DNA of 64,000 nucleotides. Origin: Polytrichum commune (lineage: Eukaryota; Streptophyta; Polytrichopsida; Polytrichales; Polytrichaceae). The notes beneath the pieces were generated by a model, which saw only the letters and a program-made list of their open reading frames with translations, searched no databases and was not told the origin of the DNA. A program made the translations under genes and the position numbers. The stretch spans positions 1,426,001 to 1,490,000 of the forward strand of contig OX485804.1 in assembly GCA_950295325.1 (NCBI GenBank). The letters are read 5' to 3'. Below are positions 11,395-22,804 of this stretch, one piece after another; the first letter of the stretch is position 1; every line of letters begins with the position of its first letter.

Positions 11395-12960
11395 TACCGT
11401 TTATGTGCTCATCTGGTGTAAATCAAATGGCTAGATGAATAACTTGTATAATTGTAGTTTGGACATGTGTTGTCCCGGCTCGTTGCACCCATGTGTATTA
11501 GTGTCTTGGCCATCCATGCCCACTCAAAATGCCACCGTACATAACCAACCGTTTTGAATACTCTGGAATTGCAATTACATTAGCACCCATGCCATCCCAA
11601 CTTGTAGCACCCATGCATACGATTTGTGAATTGTGAAGAATGTACGATAAAGAAATAAACAAATAAAATCACTTTCTCCTAACCCCCTCTAGATGTAAAC
11701 TTTGACTTTGTGTCAAGTTATAATATTTCTTCATGAATGTTTCATTAAAGCAAGCTTGCATGTCTCACTTCAACCTAATCTTCAAGTTGCACGAAACCCT
11801 AGGGACAATAAGGGTTAATGTCTTTAGATACCACATTGGAGGTCCTTTTTGAGAAGAGTATATTTGTTGAGGGGAGTGTGTGTTTACTTCATGATTATGT
11901 TTTCAAAAGTGGATTTGGGTATACCATACTTTTTAGGGTTCTCTGTTGAGCTCATAGTCAACCTCCCAACATGTGAACAATTTTCCCAACAGGATTGCTA
12001 TACTCATGGGAATTATTAACTTTCAATCCTTAAGTGGTGTTTATCTCTAAAGAAAAGTTTATCATAAATTATTTTCCTCTATTTACACAAAAATTATTAT
12101 TTTTACTATATATGAATATTGATTCTCAACGAATGAAATTTAAATAATTTGTAAGAACCTCAAATGGTATCATTTTTGTTTCAAATTTAGTATGTGTATG
12201 ACCAAGATGATTCTATACCCAAGATTAAAAAGGTAGACATAAGGGGTCATCTTTGATGAATTGAATGACTTTTTCTCAATTTCGTTACGAAATGTTGTTC
12301 ACACTTTATACATATCATCACATTCCTTTATGCATTTTGGAATATTTCATGAAATGAATTGAAATTGATTAAAAAATCTAGAAAGTCAAAAGACTTTATT
12401 GACAATGATAAGTCTTAATAAGATCAACATATCTACAAAATGTGCAAGCAAGCTCACGTCATCTCCTTTTAATGAAGTTTGTCTTAAGTTCTTGCTTTAA
12501 GAAATGCTTGCATGAAGCTCATGTACTATATATGCTATGTAGAAGGTTTAACTGTACGGATGTCTTCTTTGACTTTGTATCAACAATTTTGCTATATAAA
12601 TGTTTCATAAAACCAACTTGCAAATGTTACTTCATAACTAATTTTGCAAATACATAAAACCTTAGGGATAGTAAGGGTTAAAGTGTTGCCGATACGTTGC
12701 TTCGGACATGTCAATAAAAATTTATTGAATACAAAATCTCAACCAAAATGACTGAAATATAAAGAAAAAACACTAATTATAATAGAAAAAGTTAAAAAGT
12801 TAAAGATGTATATAGACAATATTTATTGAATAAGGTGAATGCAATCCAGAAATGTAATAATTAATGTGAAACATTCAGAAATGTATATCTGGATAACTGC
12901 TCATTGTAACCTATGGAGTCTACATATTTTGTGGGTGAAAAATCTTACGTCTAGCCACTT
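11395..12960. repeat. Mostly unassigned; a ~140-bp direct repeat ~860 bp apart
   Basis: A segment at about 11695-11830 recurs at about 12555-12690. Shared blocks are TTTGACTTTGTRTCAA, AATGTTTCAT, CTTGCAWRT and AACCYTAGGGAYARTAAGGG. The sequences between and outside the repeats do not match, so this could be either an old local duplication or two copies of a small dispersed element. Nothing coding is seen. Confidence 0.5.
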
Positions 12961-14290
12961 GATCAATTGTGAACATGAACGACTTTCGAGTCTCATTTGC
13001 AGGATTTGGTAGCTCATCAAAGAAAGCGGTGGATATTGTGAGAATTGGAGGGCGAGGTTTGAATTCATCTTTGTTAGAAGAATCAATTTATGTCCATATG
13101 CATGATCATGTTGTGTCGGAAATCACATCGATTCTCCATCAATTTCATTCTGTTTTGAGATTTCATGCGCGAGGTTTTGGAGCGCAACGAAATGTCAGAG
13201 CACTGGCTGGTGCCTCTCTTCAGAGTGGATTAAGCTGAAATTCCAAAAGGCATCGCATCTTCCATGGCACCCCCTGCCTGAAAGAGTATTTTTCCACCAT
13301 AAAAATCAACCAGACTCAATCCAATGCTGCCGCCGCCCGCACTTCATTGAAAGCAGACTTCACCCAGAATTATGCTGCATGCGAAAAAAGAGAGGAAAAA
13401 AAGCATGAGTCAACAGTACGAGTTACCGTGAAGTGAGCACCAAGTTTGAGCATATGCTGTAAGTACGGAGCAATTTCAGCTTTTTGAGAACACCATTCAA
13501 TTTGACTCGATTTCCAAATTCAAGAGGCTCAGATTTGGGTTTATGGAATGGTTTGGAATATTTGATCATCATGTTCAGAGCGTGGAGACTGACATTATCA
13601 TCAATGTACATACTTACTTACATATAACTTAGACCTCATTTTTTTAAGGTTGCCATCAAGTTCACCCAGACTGTCCTTGGAGTCATATCATATATAACAG
13701 AATTTAATAGGCCTATTATAGTGGCATTGAACTTATCCATAAGCAAATTTATACAGTAATTGTACGAGTCAGAGAATTGTGGATTTAGTTAGGGTTCGTG
13801 CGCTTGAAGGATGTGGATCACTTGGAGATGACAGATTTCAGGTTACGGGTGTTATGTGTTTGCAGAGATCGCTTCATCATCGTTCACTGTAGACTCCTCC
13901 CATAAGTAACTTAGATAGATCATCACAAAAAAGACTTTGCTTCGGAAAGGTTGAAAAGAGGGAATCCTTTGCGAATCCTCTGTACTAAAAGCTCCCTGAA
14001 AGAAAGAAGAGTTGTTGGGCAGACGTCAGTCAGTGGGTGGGGGGCGTTTTTCAACTCTGTTATTTTGAGGTTTTTGTTGTTTAGGCTCTTTTTCCCCTTT
14101 TTTCTCATATTTTTTGGTTTTTCCCTAACTTTTCTTTTCTGAGTCTCCCTCCCCCCGGGTGGGTTGTCAGAAGGCGGCTCATGATCATTTTTGTCGTCTC
14201 ACACCAGAATTGCCTGTGTGGGCTCCTTGAAGTTGATAAATGAGTTGCTTCAAACATTTTTTTGCTTCTCCTACTTTCAGGTGGGTAGGT
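12961..14290. other. Unassigned, low-repeat DNA upstream of the F-box gene
   Basis: Base composition is more balanced than in the flanking repeats. An 89-codon open frame (12969-13238, +) is present but has no recognisable domain and no partner exon. Purine-rich and T-rich patches near 13900-14150 may belong to the promoter of the F-box gene. I cannot assign a gene. Confidence 0.35.
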
Positions 14291-15652
14291 AGTTGAGATC
14301 AGACAACTTACCTTACTCCCAGTTCCCCAAATCCGAAAGACTTTCCTCTTACGAAAACTTAGAAGCAAATTGTAGGTCTCTTTTTCTTTTAGATCACCAA
14401 ACATACAGTTGCTGCTTCCTCCTGCTTCTCTCGTTTGTAGCCATAACCCTAGCCCTCACACATACCGCCCCTTGAAAAATTCGATATTCTCACCATCCTA
14501 TGTTGTTGTAGTTTCCAATGCACCGACAAGGGGGAATTTTTTGGCCATAGGAAGAAGAGCGTGTATGACGATGATGCGAATCACTCCCCTGTTTTTTTAG
14601 CGCCTTCTACGATTCCAAGTGTTCAAGCCATGCATCATCATCGGAATTGAAATTGAGGGTTTCTAAAATTTAACTTCTTCTTCACATCGAATGTCCGATG
14701 AGCTTCGGTTGGGGATCGAGGAAATGGATGCGAAATTGTGACTAAGCGAAAGGAAAAGCGAAATTGATGATGATAGGGTACGGTGTTTCTTCTCAGTGTC
14801 ATTTAAAACCATCCTGTTTTGTGTTGTGGGATTTCTGTAGTTTTGTGAGTTGAGTGTCAGTGGTTTTGTAGGTTAGGGTTTATGGGTTTGTTGCAATTTC
14901 CAAGCAATTGCGTTTTAAGTAAGCAATTTCTCTTTTGTTTTGTGTTGGAGCTTTTGAGGTGGCGGGGAGGATTATGTGTCCTAACTACCCTCCTCACTCC
15001 CCCACATTTGTCCATGTATTAGGGTTCTTCAATTCTTGCCTTTTGTTTTTCTACATGTTTCTTCTACTTGTGCTTCTTTCTCCTCAAGGTTATCTATAAA
15101 GAAATTGTTGTATGTATATTCACTTAGGGTTATCTTGGCAGCAACTTCCAATTGGCCATCGTCTTTTTTCAGGACATGGAGCTTGAAGCCTTTTTAATGG
15201 TGATGCTTTTCATGTATCTTAGTACTTTGGATCAATTGGGTATTGTTGCACATCAGATTACTAGGGTGACCAGTGTTTGCAAGCAATTGTGAGAGATCTG
15301 TTTGTTTGCTATGTTACAATGGAGGGTCAGGGTTTTTGTGTTTAAGGAAATCTAATTTTTTTTGCAAGATGTATGGACGTAGTGAAGGATATGTATGACC
15401 AAAGATGTGTTGGAATGTTAGAGGTTGCAGATTCTTTGGGATGGCCAAGAATTGAATCACCTATGGTGGGAATGGGAATGATGGTGAGGTTTGATGTATC
15501 ATTACTCAAATGAGGGCGCAGATTGATATGAAGAAATTGTTGAAGACTAGTAAGTTGTTGAAGGTTTGCTGACAAGCCAATTGTATAGCCTACTACGGCC
15601 ATGCAGTCCTTTGGCGACAAGGTCAGGTTCTTTTGATTCTTCGGACACAAGG
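14291..15652 (+). promoter_or_regulatory. Probable promoter and 5' leader of the F-box/kelch gene
   Basis: Pyrimidine-rich sequence near 14340-14480 with a CCATAACCCTAGCCCTCAC patch leads into a non-coding leader. A consensus donor (GG|GTAAGTAT, intron start 15653) and an acceptor (TTTCAG, ending 16150) directly before the start codon imply a 5'UTR intron. The transcription start and any earlier leader intron cannot be fixed from sequence alone. Confidence 0.45.
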
Positions 15653-15691
15653 GTAAGTATCTCTAAATCATTCTTAATTTCTAGTTCTTAT

Positions 15692-16196
15692 GTTTTCACC
15701 AGCTACTTGTCATTGGCAATTTTAGGAAAATTTGTGGAGAACAAATTCACAAGTTATCACTTGTGGAGTTTAGTTTCAGTCATCTTGTCACCAGTTTGGG
15801 TGGAACTGAAAATCTGGGTTTCATTTGGTGTGTGCACTTAAAGGCAATAGCACATGGCAGACATAAGCATTTTGTCACTTATCTTTTTGATGTTTTCATC
15901 AGGTACTTGTTGCAAATTTGAAGGAAAACTTGTGGACAACACATTCATGACATTTCGCAGCATTTAGTTTCATATCTAATTCATATTAGATATGCTGCTT
16001 ATCATATCTATAAATTTCATATTTTCATCAGCTACTTGTCATTGCAAGCATTAGAAAACTTGTGGACAACACATTCACAATATTTCGTGGAGTTTAGTTT
16101 CAGTAATCTTGTCAATTAAATATCTGGTTTCACCTCGTGTGCATTTCAGGGCAATGGCACTTGGGGATATAAGCATTCCGTCACTTTTCACAGACG
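15692..16196 (+). repeat. Three diverged tandem units across leader intron, acceptor and start codon
   Basis: Unit 1 (15692-15886), unit 2 (15892-about 15976, cut short) and unit 3 (16022-16196) share TTTTCAYCAG, TACTTGT, AACTTGTGGACAACACATTC and GGAGTTTAGTTTCAG. Unit 3 contains the real acceptor and the start codon. Unit 1 extends over the same region but has lost both: the acceptor CAG is changed and GCAATGGCAC has become GCAATAGCAC, followed by a decayed copy of the first codons (ACATAAGCATTTTGTCACTT against ATATAAGCATTCCGTCACTT). Confidence 0.85.
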
Positions 16197-19100
16197 AAGT
16201 GTTACAAGAGTCTAACAATGGGAACAGCAGTGACAAGGATAGTGCAAAGGAAATTGAAGCTGAAGCTGAAGAATCAGTGCTAATACCTGGCCTGCCGAAT
16301 GACTTGGCTCTCCAGTGCCTCGCCCGAGTGCCACGGAGGCATCACTTGAACTTACGGTGTGTGTGTAAAAAATGGCGTGACATGGTGGCAAGTGAGTTTT
16401 ACTATTCGTTGCGAAAGGGGTTGGGGCTGAGTGAGGGGTGGATTTACGCATTTAGCCGCGACTACTCAGAATGCTTACATTGGCATGTGTTGGATCCGGT
16501 CACTCGAAGGTGGAAGGAGCTTCCTGGCATGCCAGGTGACTGCCTACGCAGGTACTCATTTTAAGATTCTCCATTGTTTTGGGTCAGCATATAGATGCCA
16601 CCTTGGAGTACAAAATTCTGTTAAGATGAGATGTGATGCATGTTTTTCTTGAACGTGTTCCTTCACTTGTAAGCATGTTTTGCCTTTTGACATCCTCAAG
16701 GCTCATATATTCAAGTCCAATTGTACTGGTTATAACCAGTGTTGGTCTGGTATAGTCGTTTTTTGATACCATTCGGGTATCTATAATGAGGGTTTGACAT
16801 TTTTTGATGCCAGTAGGGTATGAGTATTTAATGGTATTTTTGTTTTCGATACCATTTGGGTCTATATACTATGTAAGGACCCTCATACCTAGGCAAAATC
16901 ACCCTAGTATCAATATGGTTCATAATGTTGTTGACCCAAATGATAACTTGGGTATACAAAGATTCTCTCACCTTGACATACTCACCAAATATCAATATCT
17001 GACTGGTATTACTATTTTGATACCCATGGGTAGGTTCTTTGATACCATGATTGAAGTTGATTATTGATACCATGCATTCCACCTATATACCGGACCAACA
17101 CTGGTCATAACCTGTTTGAAGGCTGGTTGTGGAAATTGCTGGGAGTACATGGACAAAATTTGGAGAAGCCAAAACATTATTTAGCTGTGTGTCTGTCTTT
17201 CTGGTGTGTTTCCCAGTAAGCTTTCTCAAATATTTTGGGCCAGCAAATAATTGCCACCCTGGAGTGATATTTTGTTAAGAGTTGTGATTCTTGTTTGTTC
17301 TTGAATGTGTTCCTTACTTGTGAGCATGTGCTGCCTTTTGATATTCTGAAGGCTCATGTATTCAAGTCCAAATCCCACAGTGATAACCTGGTTATTAAAG
17401 GTTAGTTGTGGAATTTGCTGGGAATTTAGGGAGGAAATTTGGACGAGCTACAAACAATATTTAGCTGTGTTTCTCTCTTTCTGGTGTGGCGGTGGAGGTG
17501 TATACATTTGCAATGATAGCTTAAAAGGTGAAAGGCGTCAATGCAAGGAAGATCCCCATATCAATGTCAGCATGTCATTTAGGGAATGAGACTTCTGAAG
17601 CTAAGAGTGTTCCTGAGGCGTAACATTTCTGGAATTTATGACCATAGAGGTAGTGGCCAGTGGTTTTCAAATCATTTTTCCCTTACCCCAAATTTGGATT
17701 GCAAAGAGTTATCCTTGAATTCAATGGGATTTTTGGTCATGAGTTTGTCCCCTATGATCTCCCATTGGTTGTTTTGAATACAAAATCAAGAATTTTCTTT
17801 CAACGCTTGGTGCATGCTTGTAGGCAGTGTTTGAATTTGATGAAGAGCAACCTATCTCAGTTCATTGAGGGCTAAACTCATTTTAGCACTCCTTGGCATG
17901 CCACACAAATTGAGTTCAACCTTTAAAGAATCAATATAGAATGTTCTTTGTTCAAACCTCCACACTACCTTCCTCTAAGCATGCACTGACAGCTTGTCAA
18001 ACATGGAAGGTGTTGTATGCAAAACAACAAACTCCCGACCAAGAAATTTGTCAAATCAAAAGAAAAGTCTAATATCATAGTATGTGGATCGCATTTTAAT
18101 TTGGAAACTTGTGTTATCTAAGTAAACACGTTTGTATTAAAAATTTGCAGGCTCTCTGACATAGGTGAAAATTTTAGCAGGTATGGTGTAGCATGCTCGG
18201 TGGTGGAGCGAGAGCTTTACGTAATGGGAGGTGGGGGAAGATACCATGTTCCGACTTCGGAGGTATACAAATTTGACCCCGTGAAGAACGAGTGGACCGA
18301 AGGTGCAGCGATGGAAATGGCACGGTGCTATTTTGTAAGTGGTGCACTCAATGGTCGCTTGTACGCTGTGGGAGGCATGGGGATCACATCTGCGGCGCTA
18401 ACGTCGTGGGAAGTTTTCAACCCTGAGACTAACCAATGGTTTTCACGGGAGGACCCAAATGTGGTGCCCGACCTTGGCGAGTCCCTCGTCATGGACGGGA
18501 AAATTTACGTTCGGCATGTGAGCACTTCGTGTCCCGGATACATGGGTTCATACGCAGCAGTTTTCGACCCGGTCGAAAGTGCATGGGCGTCGGTTGATAA
18601 CGAGATGATGAAGAAATGGTGTGGGCCAACTGCCATCACTGAAACGGATGTGTATATGTTGGACCAGACTTTTGGGATTAAGTTGATGGTGTTGGATAAA
18701 GAGACAGGTGAATGGAACCGTGTTGGCCGGTTTTCGCCGCACTCGATCCGCTTGCCTTGCAGGTAAGAATGATTTGGCATGTCCAGGTGGTGCTGAGCTG
18801 GTGTCTGAAATCATTTCACTTTGTTTTTAATTGTCCTTGCTAGGTACAAGTTGTTTTATGAATCAATAGAGTTATCTGCAAACTCAACATGAGTTGTGGT
18901 TGGGAGTTCGTTGTTTTGCATACATCAACACCTTCCGTGTTCGGTAAGTTTTCGATGCATGCTTGGAGGTAGGTAGTAGTGTGGAGGTTTGAACGAAGAA
19001 CATTCTATATTGGTTCATTGGTGGTCAAACTCATTCCATCTGGCATGTAACCAAGAGGTGCTCAAAATAAGTTTGGCACTATCTCCGAGCATGCACCATG

Positions 19101-20122
19101 TGTTGAAAGAAATTAGAAATTATTGATTCTGTATGCAAAGCAATCAATGGGAGCTCATAGGGGATGAACTCCACATGAAAAGTCCCATGGAACTAACTCT
19201 AATTCGTTTTATGTCCTCACCTCCAGAACTTAAACCACTGTCATAAGTTGTAGATAAGCCAGAATGCTGTCACATCCAGATGTCACTCACCTGGCCTCCA
19301 CTATGGCCATGAGATTGTGAGGGCCCTTGAAACTCATCTGAAGGTGGTACCATGTACAATCGAATTTGAATTTTATGTGGTCATGGCTCTTCACAAGTGT
19401 AGTTATAGACCTATGCAACCAGGAGCTCAATTGAATGCTATTTCATCACCATGCATCCTACTCATGTGGGCCCTTTGTACACAATTATTTATTGTAAATA
19501 AAGGGTTGTGAGATTTTTGATGTCTCATGATCTCCCAAATTTTTGTCCTCTCACAGCTCCAGACTCATAAAGTGAAGTGAGATGGTCTTACTAGCCTTTC
19601 CACCAATGAGAGATTTTTAAGATTTCATTGGTCACGGGTCCTCAAGCTCCAGTGTAAAGTGCCCCTAAGTTGTAGACAAGCTGAAATGTTGTCTTCAAAA
19701 AATGTGGCAATTTACACATGCTCTGGTTATATTGAAGAGTGCCAAATTGACCCCACTCACTCACAAGGTCACTATGTTTACAGTCTCCTAAGTGACAGTA
19801 TATATCTTGAGGCTGTAATTGATTTGCTTAATTTTCTCTAGTTCTTAATCCTGGATTGGCATATATTGTGATGGTTATATTTAAAATGAAATAGTTTTTT
19901 TGGGTACCTGTGGGGGACTGTGGAATTGACAAATTGAGTTACTGTTGCAGGTTGGCAGCAATTGAACAGAACCTCTATGTTGTGGGAAGGGGTCTCAAAA
20001 CTCTGGTATTGAACACGGAGAAGGCTGCTGTGGCGAGTGGAGGTTTACTTGTTGCTTCTTCAATCAACGGGTTGCCAGAATCTGAAGATGTAATTCTCAG
20101 CTGCCATGTCATTGAGCTATAA
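16154..20122 (+). CDS. F-box/kelch-repeat protein, three coding exons
   Basis: Likely substrate receptor of an SCF (SKP1-cullin-F-box) ubiquitin ligase. Coding exons are 16154-16551, 18151-18762 and 19951-20122. All junctions are GT-AG, and both introns split an Arg codon in the same way (AG|G). The protein has 393 residues. An acidic N-terminus is followed by an F-box at about residues 43-85 (LIPGLPNDLALQCLARVP, then LRCVCKKW) and then a kelch region with VVERELYVMGGGGR, YKFDPVKNEWTE, LNGRLYAVGGMG and FNPETNQW. It ends SCHVIEL, close to the ending I recall for the Arabidopsis At1g22040-type proteins. The start has G at -3 and +4 and lies 4 nt after a leader intron acceptor. The length is a little short for the family (about 400-475). 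The substrate cannot be told from sequence. Confidence 0.9.
16562..17485 (+). repeat. Tandem duplication in F-box intron 1, split by a later insertion
   Basis: Unit 1 (16562-16737 plus 17103-17225) and unit 2 (17226-17485) share TTTTGGGYCAGCA, TGCCACCYTGGAGT, AGGCTCATRTATTCAAGTCC and then GTTGTGGAAWTTGCTGGGA and TATTTAGCTGTGT. Unit 1 starts only about ten bases past the exon 1 donor. A MITE entered unit 1 after the duplication, since unit 2 lacks it. Confidence 0.8.
16738..17102. mobile_element. Mutator-like MITE, family I, in F-box intron 1
   Basis: The inverted ends are AGTGTTGGTCTGGTATA and TATACCGGACCAACACT. A 10-bp flanking direct repeat, GGTTATAACC on the left and GGTCATAACC on the right, differs at one base. 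Many GATACCAT motifs occur inside in both orientations. The 9-10 bp duplication suggests the Mutator group. A partial inverted relative lies at about 37505-37605. Confidence 0.7.
17690..18060 (+). mobile_element. Long-TIR MITE, family H copy 1, in F-box intron 1
   Basis: Recognised by CTATGATCTCCCATTGGTTG, GGTGCATGCTTG, CAATATAGAATGTTCTTTGT, TCAAACCTCCACACTACCTT and TATGCAAAACAACAAACTCC. Copies lie at 18885-19205 (inverted), 26135-26430 and 44755-45042. The arms are long inverted repeats, so a single copy can fold back. It is non-coding and ends about 90 bp before exon 2. Confidence 0.75.
18885..19205 (-). mobile_element. Long-TIR MITE, family H copy 2, in F-box intron 2
   Basis: Inverse of the copy at 17690-18060. 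It contains GGGAGTTCGTTGTTTTGCAT, AGTGTGGAGGTTTGAACGAA, ACATTCTATATTGGTTCATT and the far end CAATGGGAGCTCATAGGGGA. The two copies stand in opposite orientation on either side of exon 2 of the F-box gene. Confidence 0.75.
19300..19672. mobile_element. Possible decayed PIF-like MITE in F-box intron 2
   Basis: It contains GAGGGCCCTTGAAACTCATC at the left and CCAGTGTAAAGTGCCCCTAAG at the right. The right end resembles the GTGGCCCTAA ends of the PIF-like elements elsewhere in the window. Internal ACTCATGTGGGCCC and CACAGCTCCAGACTC patches suggest rearrangement. Borders are uncertain. Confidence 0.4.
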
Positions 20123-20840
20123 CCTGGCTCTCACCTGTTCACAATTTTTTTAGCAATCAATACTCTTTTATCAGAAAGAGTGGACTTTTTAACTAGATAA
20201 AAAAACGTGAACAGAGATTATTTACTACCACTTTTGTAGCACATGGATAGTTCATACTTCCTATGCTACGTTGTACTATTTCAGAAAGGCAGGGTCCACC
20301 GGATTGTGACAACTCGAGTTGCAATGAGAGCGCTCTGGCTATGGTGGAACCAGCCCTGGCCTCTCCCATATCGCTTTTACTTCATTTTTCCTCTTTGATG
20401 GAATTTCCTCTGTACATGACTATTGAATTATTTTCCTGTAAGGTGCCTCAAGATGCACTTCTTTCAATCCTTTTTCATTGTGCCTGTAAATCTCCATTGG
20501 AAGCGCTTAAAATTGGTTTGAGGTTACTAGAACCTTCAGACCTTTGTTAACACCAAAGTCCTGTACTTGGTACAATCAAGCCTTTCATGGCAGGAAAGTT
20601 TTTTGGCATGATGGCTGTCTAGTTTGAGGTAATACTTAATCAAGGTGCCGGCTCAGGAGGACTTTCTAGATTATGTATGTTTGATTTCAGGACGAATCAA
20701 AGAATCCTTGCAATGCATATAATCTTATTTTGCATCACTTTGCATCACCTCCCACCAAGCTAAATTCTTTTAGTTCTAGTATGTGATATACTGTATCTGT
20801 GTTATGGGGAGTTTGTTTTTGACAATCTTCATGCCAAACT
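20123..20840 (+). other. 3' flank of the F-box gene
   Basis: Probable 3'UTR and downstream DNA. The frame at 20263-20550 (95 codons) has no domain and may lie in the 3'UTR or be chance. No terminator-like element can be fixed for a plant polymerase II gene from sequence alone. Confidence 0.4.
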
Positions 20841-21167
20841 AGAGTTATCTGTGAAAATGAAACCATGGGTTTGGTCCCAACCCTGAGTTTATGAGAATTA
20901 ACATAAAGGCACTTGAGTCTTCTTGATGGTTAAGAGTGGTCTCGGCCTATTAAGAACCGGCTTTCTAGTTTGTCCTACTAGGATGGGTGGGCCAAACTAG
21001 CCTTGCATACGTTGATCTAGGATTTAGGATAGCGGGTCCCATGTGCATGCCCTATTTTGGATCTTATTTTTTTTGGAAAGTTTTTGAGGTGAAAAGAGGA
21101 GATCCCAAAAATTTCACCCAACTTTCAAAATAGGTTTCAATGCACACATCCGTGTGACAAGCTTTGG
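20841..21167. mobile_element. Family G repeat, copy 2, right end lost
   Basis: It starts AGAGTTATCTGTGAAAATGA and follows the family order (CCATGGGTTTGGTCC, TTTCTAGTTTGTCCTAC, GGTGGGCCAAAC, TTTCACCCAACTTTCAAAAT). It gives way to LINE sequence near 21168. Confidence 0.65.
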
Positions 21168-21505
21168 GAATGCCTCCAAAGGTTAGGGATACCACCTCAT
21201 TTGCAACATGTTGTAAAAGCTATGTACATTGTAGTTTATGCAAAAGTTTGAATAAATGATGACACACATGGTGAAGTAATGTCCGACATTGGTGCTAAAC
21301 AAGGATGTCCCCTCTCCCACGTTATTCAGCTTGTACAATGATGAACTTGGAACTTATTTGGATGAGATAATGGGGATTCTCTGTGCTTACTCAACATAGT
21401 GGTTGCCATTCTTCTTTATGCTGACGATGTTGTTCTATTCTCTACATAAGGTGCAAGCCTACAAAGACTTTTGAATAAGCTATGTGAATTTTGCACTTCG
21501 TCTAG

Positions 21506-22313
21506 GGGGGCATTCACGGTTGGGGTACTACTTTTGGGTGTCCAACGGTTTAAGGACTAATTTAGACAACTTTACATACTTGGTGTGCTTAGATTTGTAT
21601 TGTGGAGCATATTTTGGATCATACCTACATTTCATACTCCATATTGAAAACACCGACAAAGTTAATTTACAAGGAATAGGGTCATCTAAGATATCATTTG
21701 GATTCCTTAAAGGACATTCATGGGTGTTGTCAAAATTGTTCACCTTAGGATCAAGGAATGAAAAGGACAACAAAAATTAATCGAAACGATCCCAATTTTT
21801 TTCCTCACAATCATCGTTCAAGTGTGTACCAATAGAACCAAAAATGTATTGCATACCAATTGTATAACTTTACATGTGGCACCAAACATGGCCAACAATA
21901 CACAAAATCATGGCTACATGAAAAAAGAACATTTAGTATTAGAGTTGGACATTAAAAAATATATGTATGGACACATGACACTTACACCAAGGTACTAGGA
22001 TGCAAAATAGGAAAAAATTGACCTCTGATGTACACTTGAATAATAAAAATTGCCATTGATGTGGCCCAAACAAGTCATATGACCTCTTTACAAGTTTTAT
22101 GACTTATCTACTCATTTCATAGGGAATTTATCCATTATTGGTGATTATTTAATAAGAAATAATATATTTCTTGATAAAGCCTATGAACTACATACTTATT
22201 TATTTAGAATTTATTGATCAAATAATAGTAAATCATGATAAACGCCGAGATCCAATGCGACATAGTCCTTAAGTCCTTTGTCCCAAAAGTAGTACCCCAA
22301 CCGTGAATGGACC
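21506..22313. mobile_element. 808-bp DNA element with ~50-bp TIRs, nested in the LINE
   Basis: The left end GGGGGCATTCACGGTTGGGG and right end CCCCAACCGTGAATGGACC are inverted copies, and pairing continues through TACTACTTTTGG. TAG lies on both sides (503-505 and 314-316 of the respective kilobases), consistent with a 3-bp target duplication. The LINE reading CEFCTSS resumes as SLEVNLAKAKIMIFG on the far side, which confirms the insertion. It has no transposase. The superfamily is undetermined; PIF-like is possible but the target is not TWA. Confidence 0.75.
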
Positions 22314-22453
22314 TAGAGCCTTGAAGTCAATCTAGCTAAGGCTAAAATCATGATATTTGGTTGCAACAAAAGGAAATTAAAGCAAGAGGCATTTTACCTA
22401 GACAAGGAAATTGAGATCACTTATGAATAGAAAATCTTGGGATTGATTTTTAT

Positions 22454-22804
22454 CTCGGGGGGGGGGGGGGGGGGCAGTGTGTTCAAAAGTTAAGGATATA
22501 GGTGCGAACAACCATTATTTTATAGGGGGTATTACTTTCAATTCTTTTCTTTTTTTCACATGCTATCATTATGTAAATTTCTACTTTGGGTTAATAGAAA
22601 AATGGCTTGCATTACTTATAATTCCAAAGTACCTATTATTCCATACCCTATAGTACTTTAAAGATGTCCAATGCCATTTTTGATACCCTATATTACTCTT
22701 AAGTCGATTTATAATTTTTAGCTCCCATGTTTTTAAAATACCCTATCATTTGTTCGCACGTATATTGCTACTCCAACCAATGACTACCCCCCCCCCCCCC
22801 CGAG
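22454..22804. mobile_element. hAT-like MITE with poly-G/poly-C ends, copy 2, nested in the LINE
   Basis: The ends are CTC plus a run of about eighteen G on the left and a run of about fifteen C plus GAG on the right. The exact 8-bp duplication ATTTTTAT flanks it (22446-22453 and 22805-22812). Removing the element and one duplication restores the LINE reading LGIDFYLDGYF. The interior is almost the same as 8478-8802, with a small extra patch (TTTTTAGCTCCCATGTTTTT) near the right end. Confidence 0.9.

Noticed and set aside
11695-12690. Direct repeats ~860 bp apart as the LTRs of a small retroelement
   Set aside because: The repeats are diverged, lack TG/CA borders and have no primer-binding or polypurine site. 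They fit a dispersed repeat or an old duplication better.
12969-13238. 89-codon open frame upstream of the F-box gene
   Set aside because: No recognisable domain and no partner exon. The length is within chance expectation for this composition.
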